From Isoetes taiwanensis (lineage: Eukaryota > Streptophyta > Lycopodiopsida > Isoetales > Isoetaceae): 64,000 bases of DNA. The position numbers and the translations under genes were made by a program. The stretch's first letter is position 1; every line of letters starts with the position of its first letter. Of the stretch, positions 33,701-48,449 are shown piece by piece. The DNA lies in assembly GCA_021234155.1 (NCBI GenBank), contig JAJEKV010000232.1:1-64000 (forward strand), given 5' to 3'. The notes under the pieces were generated by a model. The model searched no databases. It was not told where the DNA came from and was given only the letters and a program-made list of their open reading frames with translations.

Positions 33701-34456
33701 TTATGCTGACACAATATTGCAAGCCATGCTAGAGTAATAAGTAGTGCATGCATTGTTATAGAGAGAGATGTTGCTAAGAGGCTGCATAGGCTTATGTAAT
33801 ACTCTTTGTTAATATGGGGTTGGTCAAGAATGTAAAATATTTATCGTTGATGTTCTGCAATGTAATGTGTCTTCTTGTCTTTGATATTGTCAAATCATTT
33901 GTTTCAAGGGATATGATTGTCTATTGGTGCATCTTCTCCAAAAAATTGCTCTGCTGCTCAGAAAAACTTCAAACTCTTATAAAAGAGGCTCATATAGGCA
34001 ACATATAAGGGCATTTTGCAGAGGAAAATAATGACTAGAAGTTGCTATAGTCTGGATATTGGTGGCCTACTATGTTCCAAGATGCTCATAAATCTACTCA
34101 AGGTTGTGATGTTTGCTAGAATGCTAAATGCCCTACAACATTGAGTGTAGACACTTGGATTCTATACAACATCATTCACAAGATGGGTCCTTGACTTTAT
34201 TGAACTTAGTCGGTTTGCAAGCCTGATGCATTTTGATGATGACTAATTATAATGGTCATAAAATAAGAGCATTCATAGCTTATGCTTAATGAACGACTTC
34301 AGATCAATGACTTTTATTATACATAGAGAATTTTATTATAATTCTTCATCTTCTGGTTCTCTTGCTATTTTTCGTTGATAAAATCCTACTATTGTTCATG
34401 TTCTAGATATCTTGTTATCTAATAATATAAATGTAAGACTATGCAACTTTAATAGA
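33701..34456. other. intergenic DNA, nothing recognised
   Basis: Short frames without motifs. Some of the right side could be further LINE decay. Confidence 0.35.
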
Positions 34457-34975
34457 GTAGAATATAATAGAATTTTTATCGTCCACGGCACCAATTGGCC
34501 TATGGGACCCAAATAGAAGGCGCAACAAGCGTATTACTGTTCGGGGAAAAAACCGTGACAGAAATAGATTTGCTATCAAACTGTACAAATACAAATACAA
34601 ATATATATCATGGGGGAAAGAAATATCTACATGTATCAGGTAAGTGCCCGAGGACCGAGCTGATCTCGGCGATCCATGATCTCTTGAAGGTATGATCCCA
34701 ACCTCCGTACCGAGCCCGTGTCAGCATCTCATGGAGGGGCTGGCCAGGATGGACCAGCGCAGCATAGCATATCTGAATATCATTATAAACCGGACAACTC
34801 TAAAGGATGTGGCATACGTCTTCCACAACTCCAACCTAGCAGCGTTGACAAAGCCTCTTCTGACGCGGCCCCCCAATCCATCTCTCCATCTCAATCCGAA
34901 GATGGTGTGCACCTGTGCGGATAGAGGCAATGGATCTGCGCTTTTTCATGGGTAGATGAGTGCACATATATAATC
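34457..34975 (-). mobile_element. LINE-B 3' fragment
   Basis: On the minus strand: KKRRSIASIRTGAHHLRIEM, KRLCQRC and VGVVEDVCHILQSCPVYNDI, a C..C...H..C cluster typical of the LINE ORF2 C-terminus. A 3' UTR with CGGTTTTTTCCCCG and the terminus GGCGCCGTGGACGATAAAAA-like sequence follow. The tail is ATTCTATTATATTC, again no poly-A. Close relative of 17789-18050. Confidence 0.72.
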
Positions 34976-36139
<1,164 letters not shown>

Positions 36140-36244
36140 TTTTTAACGACCATGGGGACAAAAAGTATTATTTAGGGACCATATAACTACATAAAAAAAT
36201 AGTCAGCACTGGGTCTGAGTACTTGTATAACGTCTCAATAACTA

Positions 36245-37460
36245 ACATGTATTAAATTACATGCATTTATGTCCAATAATATTGTATTTATCTTCATCTT
36301 GAAGATTAACATGTTTTTGACATTCCATTCACCGCCTCAAAGCTCGATCTATGGTCTAGAGCCTGAAGGTAGATTTAGATGTATAGAGGCAGGAAGAGGC
36401 TTGGGATAGTGTACATGAGCCACAAAATTCAGATAGCATACATATTATTGGCCTACATTAGCGTCAGCAAGACTAGAGTTTGAAACTTACGTATAGTAGG
36501 GGTCCATGAAACAAACTCTTGCTCAAATAAGGAGACGATTGCACATTTTATGACATACACAATGCACCTACAAAGCCCAGGAACTCTTACAGCATGAAGG
36601 GTTAGCACTCAGAGATTAGACCGACCATGCCATCTTCCCATGCAATTTGCTACGTTGCAGGACAGGCTACATGGCCCCATCTCAAGGGTACTAATTTTTG
36701 TGTGCAAAAGGATCTTTCCCTAGTCCACATAACGAGGCTGCATGAAGACCTAAGCAAGGTCCGAGAAACGAGGCTTCAGAAAAAGTGGGCAATTTACAGA
36801 GGAGGCTAGCTATCATTAGGGATCGATGAACCTCCAATCCGTAGTAAGTTTTTGCACAGCTCTGTTCTTCTTTCTACTCTCTCCCTCTTTTTCTTGTTAT
36901 TGTGATTTGTGATGGGGCCTAGTCCTTAAGTTTTATCTGGGCTCTTTCCGTTTGCATGTACTCGTCCCATGCCCGATAGGGTGGTAGGGTATAGTGTGCA
37001 TATGCCCTGGTGGTTATCTAGACTTTTTGCGATTTTATATCTAGTTGTCTTGTTATTGGTTCGTCCTCCGCTCTCCCTTTTCCAATCTAACGAGTTATTG
37101 ACAACAAATGCAGTTTTAATTATGTTTGAGAGCAGTGATGCAGTATGATAGTCGGGTGTTCAGAGGCCCTATGTGTTTCGTAACATCCCTCCTGATTTGA
37201 TGGCTCATCAATTTTTATTTCAACTGTGAATGGGACTTGGTATATATATTCTCACTCAATTATGAATGATCCCAGAATTTGTATTCTTTACCACTTGGAT
37301 CTCCAGATTGGAAAAGTGGCTTGTGCTATAAAAAATTAGATCTCAAATTGCTGAATGATCTAGAATTGGTTCATTTGTTTTTTAAACTGAAATGAGTCAT
37401 GGGAACAAAGCAACTAGAAGACTGTCAAGCAGAGGCATATTTTTTATACAAAAATGATGT
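36245..37460. repeat. repeat C, copy 2
   Basis: Inverted copy of 25596-27130. Includes the remains of the 100-codon frame, here open only at 36627-36809 (C-terminal part, ending QKKWAIYRGG). Confidence 0.82.
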
Positions 37461-37954
37461 CTGATGCATCTTCTCTACTTCCTGGTATTTACTGGTATGA
37501 TGACATGATGTATGCCATTGATCCGAGCCATCGGATCATGGATCGCATGCATGCACTTTTGAGCATTTGGATCATTCGGGAGTTCGCTACTTGCTGTAGA
37601 GTTCTTCATTAACTTCTCATCGGCGCTTCCTTATCTCTCTATTCTACTTTATTCTACATCATTCTAAGCAGTACCTTCGTCTACAGGGGCTTCTTCCTAC
37701 TTGATTTGGCCATTTTTTGTATGTTTTTGGCATATTATATATCGGCCTTGGTTCTTCTCCGGGCATATGCCTTTGATCTTCACCCTCGATCTAATGTTTG
37801 GCTCAGACAAATAATGTTTGGGATATATATGACATTGGTTGGCTCAAACAAATGTATGAAATACTAGTGCTACTAAGGGATTGACCAAGGTAGTTAGTAG
37901 AGCTAGCACTCAACCCCTTCTTTTTTGTTTAACAAGGTAAATAGTTATATATTT
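37461..37954. other. intergenic DNA, nothing recognised
   Basis: No open frame or repeat recognised. Confidence 0.35.
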
Positions 37955-39127
37955 TTATGCAATTTTTTTTGGTTGGCATCTACATTCGGCAACCTATATC
38001 CTTTCCTTTTCGCCTTCGGATGACCGCAGGTTGGAAGGCACTGTATGCAATGCAAAACAATAGTCACTGGCAGAGTCAGATGATCGGGGCCACCAACACA
38101 TTTGTTCCGGAAAATCGGTGGAGCCGCTTCTTTCCAGATGGGGTCGAGGTGTGGGCCCGGGCCATGTCTTTGGCTTAATTTGGAATGACTTAGAGCAGTC
38201 CGTAAGGCATTTTTGACGCGGGCACTTGGGATCAAGTCCTCGCCCATATCGATCTTGTTGCGGGGAGACGTGATTCATGCCCCCGCAAAGATGCGCCCCT
38301 CGATCGATAGACACATTGTTTATTTCCGGAAGGTGGCTAGCATGGGCTTACACTCGGCCCCCGCGAGACTTGGCTTACGCTGGGCGAAGCATGAGCCCGC
38401 GAACGACTCGTGGCTTGTTGGAAGGACAAGAGAGCCCGCTATCGGGCGCTACTGAACGCCGACGCGACGTAGGTGCGCCCGTGTGCAATACGTATCGCCG
38501 GGCCGGATAGGCCGAGGGGGTACTTGGACTCTTGTTTCCGGGAAGCTCGGGACCACCATGCTGGAGCAGGTAAAGATGGCACACTACAAACAAAGACATA
38601 AACCCCACCCGGGTTCAAGGCCCACAGCTCTACTGCGTTCTCGGTTGCACATGAAGAAGCCGCCAGGATCATCGCGTCCATTCGAACGGGGCCCACCATC
38701 TTCGGCTTGAGGCGGGCCTAAGTGGGTTGGAGAGCCGCCAGACGCTTTGTCGTTGCCGGCCACCGGGGTTGTTGAGGATGAAAGCCATGCCTTCCGTGAG
38801 TCGTCCGGCCCTATAGTCGATTGGCTCGCTTCACGTTCTCTTGGTGCGACCTTACTCAGTACGCCGTCAGTTCGATCCCTTGTCTCCTACCTCCAGGAGG
38901 TTTTGGATCTGCGGACTCACGTCTACCCCCGGGCGCCTACCTGAGGTGCCGGGAATTCATGTGTATATGTATATTTGTACAGCTGCCAGCATGCTTGTTG
39001 CTGCGACGGTTTTTCCCTCGTAAGGGGGGGTTTTTTAATCCGGGTAGCAACGGGCTTGCTGCACCCGTGTAATTTGGGTCCCATAGGCCGATTGGCCTCC
39101 ACGGACGATAAAAGAACCTTCCTTCCT
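37955..39127 (+). mobile_element. LINE-B 3' half with terminus and microsatellite tail
   Basis: ORF2 C-terminal text on the plus strand: MTAGWKALYAMQNNSHWQSQ and VEVWARAMSL (38010-38175), YLDSCFREARDHHAGAG (38515-38570), EEAARIIASIRTGPTIFG (38655-38710), VVEDESHAFRE (38765-38800) and LVSYLQEVLDLRTHVYP (38880-38935). A 3' UTR of about 180 bp then ends GGCCTCCACGGACGATAAAA, followed by GAACCTTCCTTCC instead of poly-A. GC-rich and frame-shifted throughout. This is the best-preserved 3' end of the family in the window. Confidence 0.8.
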
Positions 39128-41400
39128 TTTGGAAATCTGTTGGAATCACCCAAATTTGGAAAGACGTCCAGATTTCCCTGCGAATTAGTTTGATCTGCTC
39201 TGGCTTTGAGTTACATCAAGGCTTCTTTGAGTTCTGGTAAGCTTTATCTCTTGGCTTATTGAATAGATGTTTGCAAATCATAGATTCCTTGGATTGTAGC
39301 TACAATTATCATACTGTAAGATACAAGTTTTAGGCGATTCAATAAGGCAATGCATGGCATTGAAAGACCTATGCTTAGCTGATAATTAGCTGATGTTATA
39401 CATCTAATTTGCTCTTGGCTTCTGAGGTAGATGTAAGCATTGTTCTGCCATAGATTCATTGCATTGCAGCTACCATTATCTTACTGTAAGCTACAATTTT
39501 TAGATGGTTTAATAAAGCAGGGCATGACATTGAAGGGGCTATGCTTATCTCATAATCAGCGTTGTCAATCTTATCCATTTTATTTTGTACCAAACTTGTA
39601 GGATGATTGGTGCCCATTTTTCTTTATGGTTAAATTGATGAAATAATGCGCTAGGTATGGTATTTTAAATAAAAGTATAGGTAAAACAAGCATCTTTAAT
39701 GATTTTGAGTTGATTTCCAATAAATAGTTCTTTAGCCCTCTTAGACTTCAAGAAACATGCTTGCAATCCTATGAAGGCAAATCGAATGAATTGGCTTAGT
39801 TGGCATAGCAAGAGCACACATACAAACTCTTTTGTTGCGCATTAACCAAGTGGACATCATCATATACATTTTTACCCAGTTGAAAATTAATTATCATACT
39901 CCAAACATAAATTGATAACTTTTTGAAACTTGAAAGTAACTAGAGCACGTTGACATGCATACTAATTCATGTGTTTTGTGTTTTGACTATGTTATAGAAG
40001 ACGAAAGAAGCAAGGACAACTTTGTGTGTCATAATGGGATCCTCCCTTTGTTTCCACAAAGAAATCAAGTTTTTATTTTATCAAAACCTAGTAGATGATT
40101 ATACTAATAATTATAGTAGCATCACTTGCACATTACACAAAAAAAGAGAGCTAAGTCTACCGACGCACCACATGTTATTGCTTATTAGAATAGTAATCAC
40201 CATCAACCCAACTCTGCACAATTCTAGTTCATGCATGTGCACATAATTTTCGCAGTTGGACCATATCAATCAGTCTACCGAGCATAGAAACAAAAGTATG
40301 ATGCAAAGCATCAATAGGGTATCTGGTCGACCAGCCAAGTCCAACAACCATCCTTATTAATCAAGAAAGGTTGATAATGTGTCCTTATGAACGCACAACA
40401 TGCCAATGTCTTCTTATTTAATTATAATGAGAGGAAAAATAGTCACTTGTGATTCTAGCATTCAACTCAATTCAACACAATCAAGCCTATCGGAGCAAGA
40501 AGTTTTGTTTGAATTTTTTGCAAATACAATTGTATTAACGAGCATTATTAGCATTTTCTTGAGCTATAAGCAAAATGGAACCTTTCCACTAACAATGGTG
40601 CCAAATTAGAAGATACATTATAGTGGCAAACAAAAATTTTGTGTCTATTTGTGTAGCCTAAGTGAAGTCTAAATACACGTGACAAAGGGAATATCATTGT
40701 AAGCACATGTTATGGGTTGATGCAACAACGAAGCAAAAGAAGTGATGCAAGTAAATGAGTTGTAATTCAGAGCACGTAGCGCGAAAAAGCATACTCTTAT
40801 TTTATTTAATCATCACCTTTGAGACTTCTTTCCCCAAGATACAATGAGATATGATTTCAATATTATTGATGAGAACATGTTTTAGAAGCACATGGAGAGC
40901 AATTAAGAAGACAGACAGTAAGATCGCGAGATGGACAGTGGCCAAGGGGAATTGTCGAGATTGAGTTGCAGTTGAGTTGACAGGAAAGGCGACATGGAAA
41001 GGCAGTGGCATGTGAAAAGGTTAAAGGATGCTGAGGAAGGTGAAAAGATAATGTGCACTCTTACTCTTTAGTTTGTTAAGGGGGTATATGTAAAGGCAAT
41101 GGTGGTGTGTATGTAAAGGTAATGGTTGGTGCCTTGGAACATGTAACTTATGTAAGACAACTAGATGCTGGGTAAGTGGTAAAGATAAATTTACACAAAT
41201 GTAAAAATAAGAAACAAGGGATAACGATAAACTTAACAAAGAGTAAAAGGTAAATAAACATATAAAAAAAGGGCTAGAAGAGTAAATATAGACCCATCGA
41301 AATTTATGTCCTAAAAATTGACCCACCACCGACGATTCCCTTTCCTTCCTATTTCCAAATCCACGTGTCAACATCCTGGCCCTCGGTCCGACCAGGGCCC
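39128..41400. other. AT-rich intergenic DNA
   Basis: Only short frames. A minus frame of 140 codons at 41021-41443 is low complexity and opposes no recognised gene. No terminal repeats or RNA genes recognised. Confidence 0.4.
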
Positions 41401-42249
41401 ACGGTGTAGATCTGTCACGATGCGACGTACCCTCTAAAGACACTGATCAACCCACCTGCCAAATCCCGACCGTCCATCTCCGCATCGGACGGTTCATATG
41501 CATCTATTAAATGCCGCGATCAGAGTGACGCTGTTGTTTAGTGACCTTCTACCGACGGTCCGTACCGGTAACACCGGGTAAATTCCGTAGACTTTACTCG
41601 GCCAAGCTACCGGAAGCCCCGGTGGATGTAACCGCGGCCGTTAACAAGACGGCGCAGTCACAAGCGCGGTAAGGCTCATGGTTAAGGGCCAAGGATGGGC
41701 GGCCGGGATGAAGTTTGGTGGGCTGGAAACAGATCAGGTCCGTTAAACACGTGTAAGTATTTCCGGTCGAAGAGAAAGCCCCAAGACCCGTTATTTGGGT
41801 CTCTCTTGGCTGAGCTGTTGCTCCCAAAGCTTGGCAGCCTTCATCCAGGCTTGCCTCCGGAATCGGCCGCCCCAACAAATCTTAAAGCTTAGCCTCGCCA
41901 TAGCTAAATCCGGCGCCAGGCATTGGCCTTTTCGTCCCAGAGCCCAACTTTTGCTCTAAAAATTGTTCATGTGAACCCAGCTGTCAGGCATTTCCCAAAC
42001 CGCGTTTCGTGAAAATTGAGGCCCTGCATTCCCTTGGCGTGGCCTTCTCTCTATCCGTTTGAGACCCAAGCAGAAGATTGAAAGCGTATTCTTCAGGTTT
42101 CCGATGTGCGCGAATTGATACCAATCTAGAACGGATAATGAGACCAGAAATTGGCTGAATCGGACAATGGGTTGTCAGATGTGATGGAAAAGGGGACTCT
42201 GCGTGAAATTGGAAGCGCCTGAAGAGTATTTTTAGTGTAATTTGCAAGG
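41401..42249 (+). promoter_or_regulatory. CesA upstream region and probable leader with short uORFs
   Basis: GC content rises here against the flanks. The probable leader contains at least three short upstream frames: 42138-42158 (6 codons plus stop), 42167-42184 (MGCQM) and 42184-42222 (MEKGTLREIGSA). The second and third overlap by one base. The transcription start cannot be placed by reading; no convincing TATA box was identified. If these ATGs are in the mRNA they could lower or condition CesA translation. Confidence 0.45.
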
Positions 42250-45200
42250 ATGGAAGCCGGAGCTGGGCTCGTAGCTGGATCTCATAACAGAAACGAGCTT
42301 GTAGTGATTCGAGGAGATGGAGTAAGTGCAGAAAATGTAGCCTTTATCATTGTTTCGTTAAGGCATTGCTAGAACTGGAGCTGCTTTTAAACCCCCCTAT
42401 TTGTTTTCTAAGTGTTAGTCACTTATAAGCCCTTTTGAATCTACAGGTGAAGCCATTGAATCACGCGGATAGTCAAGTGTGCCAGATCTGTGGCGATGAT
42501 GTGGGCCGAACTGTAGATGGCGAACTTTTTGTTGCTTGCAATGAGTGTGCTTTTCCGGTATGCCGTCCCTGCTATGAATATGAGCGAAAAGATGGAAATC
42601 GGTCTTGCCCACAATGCAAGACCGTGTATAAGCGCCACAAAGGTACTTTTTGCTTAATCAATCGACTTCCTGGTTGTTGGATTCGTAGCTTAAATCATAA
42701 GCTTTGTTCAATGCAGGAAGCCCTCGGGTTGAGGGAGATGAAGAGGAAGACGATGTGGATGATTTGGAGAATGAATTCAACATACATGATGATCTTGAGA
42801 AGATGGATAAGCAGCAGCTGACAGAGGCAATGTTGCATGGTCACATGAGCTATGGCCGTGCGGATGATCATGAAGTTCGTATGATGTCTACAATGAATCC
42901 AAGCATACCACTGTTGACAAATGGCCAAATGGTAATGTTTATCTTAGCTTTCAATTCATCTCAGTAGATGCAGAATGCATGAAGAGTGATGTTATGTATA
43001 CCCCCTCTTGCAGAGCGTTGGAGACCCTCAAGATATATCCCCTGAACATCATGCCCTTGTTGTTCCTCCAATGTATAATGCTGGCAGCAAGCGTATCCAT
43101 CCACTTCCTTACCCTGACAGCCACCTCCCAGGTATGTTCAATCATGAATTTAGCTTCCCTGTTTGCAGATAATTCCAAAATTGAGAACCTTTGCTGAACA
43201 TGAGGTAACGTTTTGCTTCCAGTGCAAGTGCGCACCATGGATCCATCCAAAGATCCCTCTGCTTATGGATATGGGAGTGTAGCATGGAAGGAAAGAGTGG
43301 AAAGTTGGAAGCTTAGGCAGGAGAAGATGCAAATGACCATGACTGAAGGCCAGCAGCATCCTGGAAAAGGGGGTGATGGAGATGACGACAATGGGCCAGA
43401 ATTACCAATGTAAGTTCTTTGCATAGTGTAGATGTCATGTTGGCACATTCTGTACATGTTAAGAACAATTTATGCTGTTCTCAGGATGGATGAAGCAAGG
43501 CAGCCCTTGTCAAGGAAGATTCCTATACCATCTAGCAAAATTAATCCATACAGGATGGTTATTATTGTTCGTCTTGTTGTGCTAGGGTTCTTCTTGCGAT
43601 ATCGAATTCTGAACCCTGTTAAAAATGCATTTGCTCTATGGCTTACCTCAGTCATTTGTGAAATTTGGTTTGCATTTTCTTGGATTCTTGATCAGTTTCC
43701 CAAATGGTTTCCAATTAATCGAGAGACATATCTTGACAGGCTCTCTCTGAGGTATACTCATTATCAATAATATTCTCATTTTTTTAACTCTTTTTCGCAA
43801 AGGTGTTAATTCTTTTTTTTTTGGTTGATAGATATGATAGAGAAGGGGAACCATCAAACCTTGCTGCAGTTGATCTCTTTGTCAGTACTGTGGATCCCAT
43901 GAAGGAGCCCCCAATTGTTACAGCAAACACGGTGCTGTCTATCCTTTCTGTTGACTATCCTGTGGACAAAGTTTCATGTTATGTATCAGATGATGGTGCT
44001 GCAATGCTTACCTTTGAGGGATTATCTGAGACATCAGAATTTGCCCGCAAATGGGTTCCCTTTGTTAAAAAGTTCAACATTGAACCTCGAGCTCCAGAGA
44101 TGTACTTCGCCCAAAAGATTGATTATCTGAAGGATAAAGTGCAGCCATCATTTGTAAAAGAAAGAAGAGCAATGAAGGTAACTATATGAGAAGACATACA
44201 AGGTGAAAACTTTGGAAATGCTAATGAATGCTAAATTTTTCCAGAGAGAATATGAAGAATTCAAGGTCCGCATCAATGCTTTGGTTGCCAAAGCACAAAA
44301 AGTTCCTGAAGAAGGCTGGACTATGCAGGATGGAACACCTTGGCCTGGGAATAACACACGGGATCACCCGGGAATGATTCAGGTAATAATTTTTCAACCA
44401 ATTAAATTTCTATTAACAGGCACGTAAAGGAATTTATACTAAACCTGTTTTCATTCTTCTGTAGGTATTCTTGGGACACAGCGGGGGGCATGACACTGAT
44501 GGGAATGAATTACCCCGCCTTGTATATGTTTCTCGTGAGAAGCGACCTGGATTTCAACACCACAAGAAAGCTGGTGCCATGAATGCCCTGGTAGATATTG
44601 AGGCCATGAACCCTGTAAACTAGGTGATAAACTGGTCTAACCTTTTGTGTATTGTAGGTCCGAGTGTCTGCAGTCCTTACAAATGCTCCATTTCTCCTCA
44701 ATCTTGATTGTGACCATTATATCAACAACAGCAAAGCACTTCGAGAAGCAATGTGTTTCATGATGGATCCCACTGTTGGAAAGCAAGTTTGCTATGTTCA
44801 GTTCCCACAAAGGTTCGACGGTATTGACAGGAATGATCGATATGCAAATCACAACACTGTCTTCTTTGATGTAAGCTAATTTGGTCCATTTGCGCACTGA
44901 TTATTTTTTATATCATGATTTGAATTGATTTTACAATGTTGCATTGTGCAGATCAACTTGAAAGGTCTTGATGGAGTGCAAGGACCTGTATATGTGGGTA
45001 CTGGATGTTGCTTTAGAAGGCAGTCTCTATACGGATATGAGCCGCCCAAGAAAAACAAAACAAAAAGCCGAATAAGCTGCTGCAGTTGGTGCTGTGGTGC
45101 GCGTAAGAAGGATAAGGGTTTGAAGCCAAAATCCAAATCTGATAAGAAGATGACAAGCAGAAGCGACTCCAGCATACCAATTTTTAGTCTTGAGGATATT

Positions 45201-46599
45201 GAAGAGGGCATAGAAGGTAAACTTTTGTGTGCATACTTCATTATTCCTTAGGTGTATATACCAAGTTTTTTAATACATCCTATTTTTGCAGGCTACGAAG
45301 ATGAAAAAGCTTTGCTCAGTTCCCAAAAATTCTTCGAAAAACGATTTGGGCAGTCACCAGTATTTGTTGCTTCTACCTTGTTGGAGAATGGAGGTGTTCC
45401 TGAGAGTGCCAGTCCAGCAGCACTTTTGAAAGAAGCTATCCACGTTATCAGTTGTGGCTACGAAGACAAAACAGAATGGGGAAAAGAGGTACTGTCCAGC
45501 TGGAATAAAAGAATTCTGCAATGCACTGCTTTACGTTAAACTCATGCCTTTAAACTTATTGTCACAGATTGGCTGGATATATGGGTCAGTTACAGAAGAT
45601 ATTTTGACTGGATTTAAGATGCACACACGAGGTTGGAGGTCAATTTATTGCATGCCATCAAGACCTGCATTCAAGGGTTCTGCCCCCATCAATCTGTCAG
45701 ATCGTTTGCACCAAGTGCTTCGATGGGCTTTAGGATCAGTTGAAATTCTTCTGAGTAGGCATTGTCCTATCTGGTATGGGTACAGTGGTCGATTGAAGTG
45801 GTTGGAAAGGTTAGCTTACATCAACACAATCGTGTACCCATTGACCTCAATACCCTTGGTGGCATATTGTACGTTACCTGCAATTTGTCTGCTCACCAAC
45901 AAGTTCATCATTCCCACGGTAGGACATAGTATATTTGCTAGTTAATACATAGTACAAACTTGTTGATAGCCACTGCTACTTCCAGGTCTGACTTAATTAG
46001 TTTGTTGGGATTTGCAGATCAGCAATTTTGACAGTTTATGGTTCATATCTCTGTTTCTTTCCATTTTTGCAACTGGTATACTGGAAATGAGATGGAGTGG
46101 AGTAGGAATCGATGAATGGTGGAGAAACGAGCAGTTTTGGGTTATTGGAGGTTGCTCCTCACATTTGTTTGCCGTTTTCCAAGGTCTGCTAAAGGTTTTG
46201 GCTGGTATTGACACGAACTTCACTGTGACATCAAAGTCTTCTGAGGATGATGACTTTGGAGAATTGTATGAGTTCAAATGGACAACTCTTCTGATACCAC
46301 CTACCACTCTGCTCATTATCAACCTAATTGGTGTGGTGGCTGGCATATCAGATGCAATCAACAACGGGTACCAGTCTTGGGGTCCTCTGTTTGGCAAGAT
46401 TTTCTTTGCATTCTGGGTGATAGTCCATCTATATCCATTCTTGAAGGGTCTCATGGGTCGCCAGAATAGAACACCCACCATTATAGTAGTGTGGTCTATT
46501 CTTCTGGCCTCCATTTTCTCCCTTCTTTGGATCCGAATTGACCCTTTTGTAACCAGAGCTACTGGTCCCCATCTGGAAGAGTGTGGCATCAACTGCTGA
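42250..46599 (+). CDS. CesA: cellulose synthase catalytic subunit (CesA), 14 exons, 1090 aa
   Basis: Plasma-membrane GT2 enzyme that polymerises UDP-glucose into beta-1,4-glucan within the rosette complex. Exons: 42250-42321, 42447-42642, 42717-42931, 43014-43131, 43223-43409, 43485-43751, 43832-44177, 44245-44382, 44465-44590, 44658-44870, 44952-45216, 45292-45488, 45568-45918, 46018-46599. All introns are GT-AG and phases join without a break (3273 nt), the usual family length. Residues 36-81 form the CxxC RING-type zinc finger. Two transmembrane helices lie in exon 6. Catalytic motifs: SDDG (404-407), DCD (572-574), TED (789-791) and QVLRW (829-833). The plant-conserved region (exons 7-8) and a Cys/Lys-rich class-specific region (exon 11) are present, then six C-terminal helices and the end CGINC. 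Start chosen at GCAAGGATGG: good context, and all key domains follow. It looks intact and functional. Confidence 0.97.
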
Positions 46600-48018
46600 G
46601 TTGAAGAGAGGTTTTTTCTTTCTGACAAGCAACCCCATTTGGGTCTGTTGACGGAACTGAAAGCCAGTATGCTCTCTTCTTCCTGTTTACTTCCTCTTCT
46701 TATCATGTATAGCTGTATTCTTATTCTGGCATAAGGATATGGTGGCCTAAGGCCATGATTTGCACAATAATTAAAACGGACTTCAAAGCAGAGACTAAGA
46801 TCTGGGGACGAGGATTGATGGTTCCTGGCACTGAATTCAGTGAATTCGAATCATTTATTGTTATCATATTCATCCTTCTGCCCTCTCGGATTGATGAAAG
46901 GGCAGAAACCAAGCGGAGCCTAGCATACGAAATAATGGGTTCCTTGATTCCTGGCTATGGCTATGTGTTTTTTTGTAGGGAGTGTATAGTATTGATGATG
47001 ATGATGTTGCAGGAATCTTCATTCCGTTTCTATGCTGGATGCGGCTAGAACGGATTGTGCATACAGTGTTTATTACAAATAAGGTTGATACCAAATTGAT
47101 GTACCTGCTCCTCGTTAAATTATTCAGACTCGATGTGTTTGAGAATTAATCAATTCAAGGATCTCTGCTGTTCATTTGTTTATTCTTTAGAAATTAAACA
47201 TGTTCTGTTGCCAATTTGTTTATTATAAGATGGATGTTCTGTTTCTGATTTGATTATGCTTGATCATGTCACGAGATTTTCTGGGCTGCTGCCCTAGGAC
47301 TGTTTGAACTATTGAATATTTTGAATTTCTGCCTTCCATGTCCTTTTCCATTGCGTGGCCCTTCTGTATGATAGTGGAACATGCTGTCTCATGGTCTGTT
47401 GAGTATTGCCATTTGGGCCCTACAATTATTTGTGAATTATTGATGCTGCCAAGTTTTCACATGCATTGGGTTTTCATTTTCTAATCAAAGGATTTCTTTT
47501 TAAACGTCAAAAGCGTTTTGCAAAAGGAGTTAAAAGAGAGAAAACTAAACACTTAGTCTGAGGAACATGGTTAACGTGATAGGCAAAGAAATTATTGGTT
47601 TTCATTAAGTTTATGAGACTAAATGGATTTTATGGGAGTTTACTTTATAAAAAAGAGAAAAAACAACCATTATCTAATATGATTGACAAGTTATTGGCTT
47701 TGACCTTTTTTTTGGGGGGATACTATTATCCTCGAGGTTTAAACAATAGATTTGTGACACAACGGTGAATTCAATAACTTATATTAATAGTCATGCTAAG
47801 TCTACTTGTTGGTTAAAATAGCATTTAGTAACTTCTTTGTCTGCTTCTTTTGCAACACTTCTTTAGGACATTCGGAACGTAAGATGCAATGTAGTGAGCT
47901 TTATCCCAGATTTCCCTGAGCACCATATAAAGAGATATGCATGAAATTCAACCCATCATTTGGAGCAAATTATGCTCTTTTAATAAACGGTTTCATAGCT
48001 TCTCACCTTTCCTGTAAT
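46600..48018. other. CesA 3' flank and intergenic DNA
   Basis: The first few hundred bases are the likely 3' UTR; an AATAAG-type signal lies near 47078 but the cleavage site cannot be set. A 97-codon frame at 46755-47048 is probably chance. Nothing else recognised to 48018. Confidence 0.45.
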
Positions 48019-48108
48019 GGTTTTATGTGGAGCTATAGACATGGAAGTTGATGTAACGGTCCTGGTTTTATGTGGAGCTATAGACATGGAAGTTGATGTA
48101 ACGGTCCT
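48019..48108. repeat. 45-bp tandem duplication
   Basis: Two adjacent, identical 45-bp units starting GGTTTTATGTGGAGCTATAG. They lie just upstream of the palindrome-bearing locus. Confidence 0.93.
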
Positions 48109-48449
48109 GGCCACTTGATGGGTCAGTATACGTACTTATGACATATATGTACACATGCATAGCATACATAAATTTATACCGTGGAGACCTCTTTCGGTAT
48201 AAATTTATACCGCGGGTTACTCCGCGGTATAAATTTATACCGAAAAGGCTAAGATCCTTAAAAAATGGTAGGAAATTACACAGTTTTTGTAAATTTACAG
48301 TGTTTTCAGAGCTAGAGCACGGGAAAAAGCTGTGTTATAACACCTAAAGTAGCGTCTCAAAGACAACATATTTAGTACAAAATTACAAAAAAAGTGGTGT
48401 TATTGCCTTTTTTGACGATGCTTAAGCCTGATTTTCGTGCGTTTTCAGC

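Noticed and set aside
41021-41443. 140-codon open frame on the minus strand
   Set aside because: Low-complexity, Ser/Leu/His-rich translation of AT-rich DNA upstream of CesA, with no motif or supporting context.
45993-46706. 237-codon open frame on the minus strand
   Set aside because: It lies opposite the last CesA exon, has no recognisable motif, and follows from the codon pattern of the real gene.
46755-47048. 97-codon frame downstream of CesA
   Set aside because: It falls in the probable 3' UTR, has no motif and no splice link to the gene.
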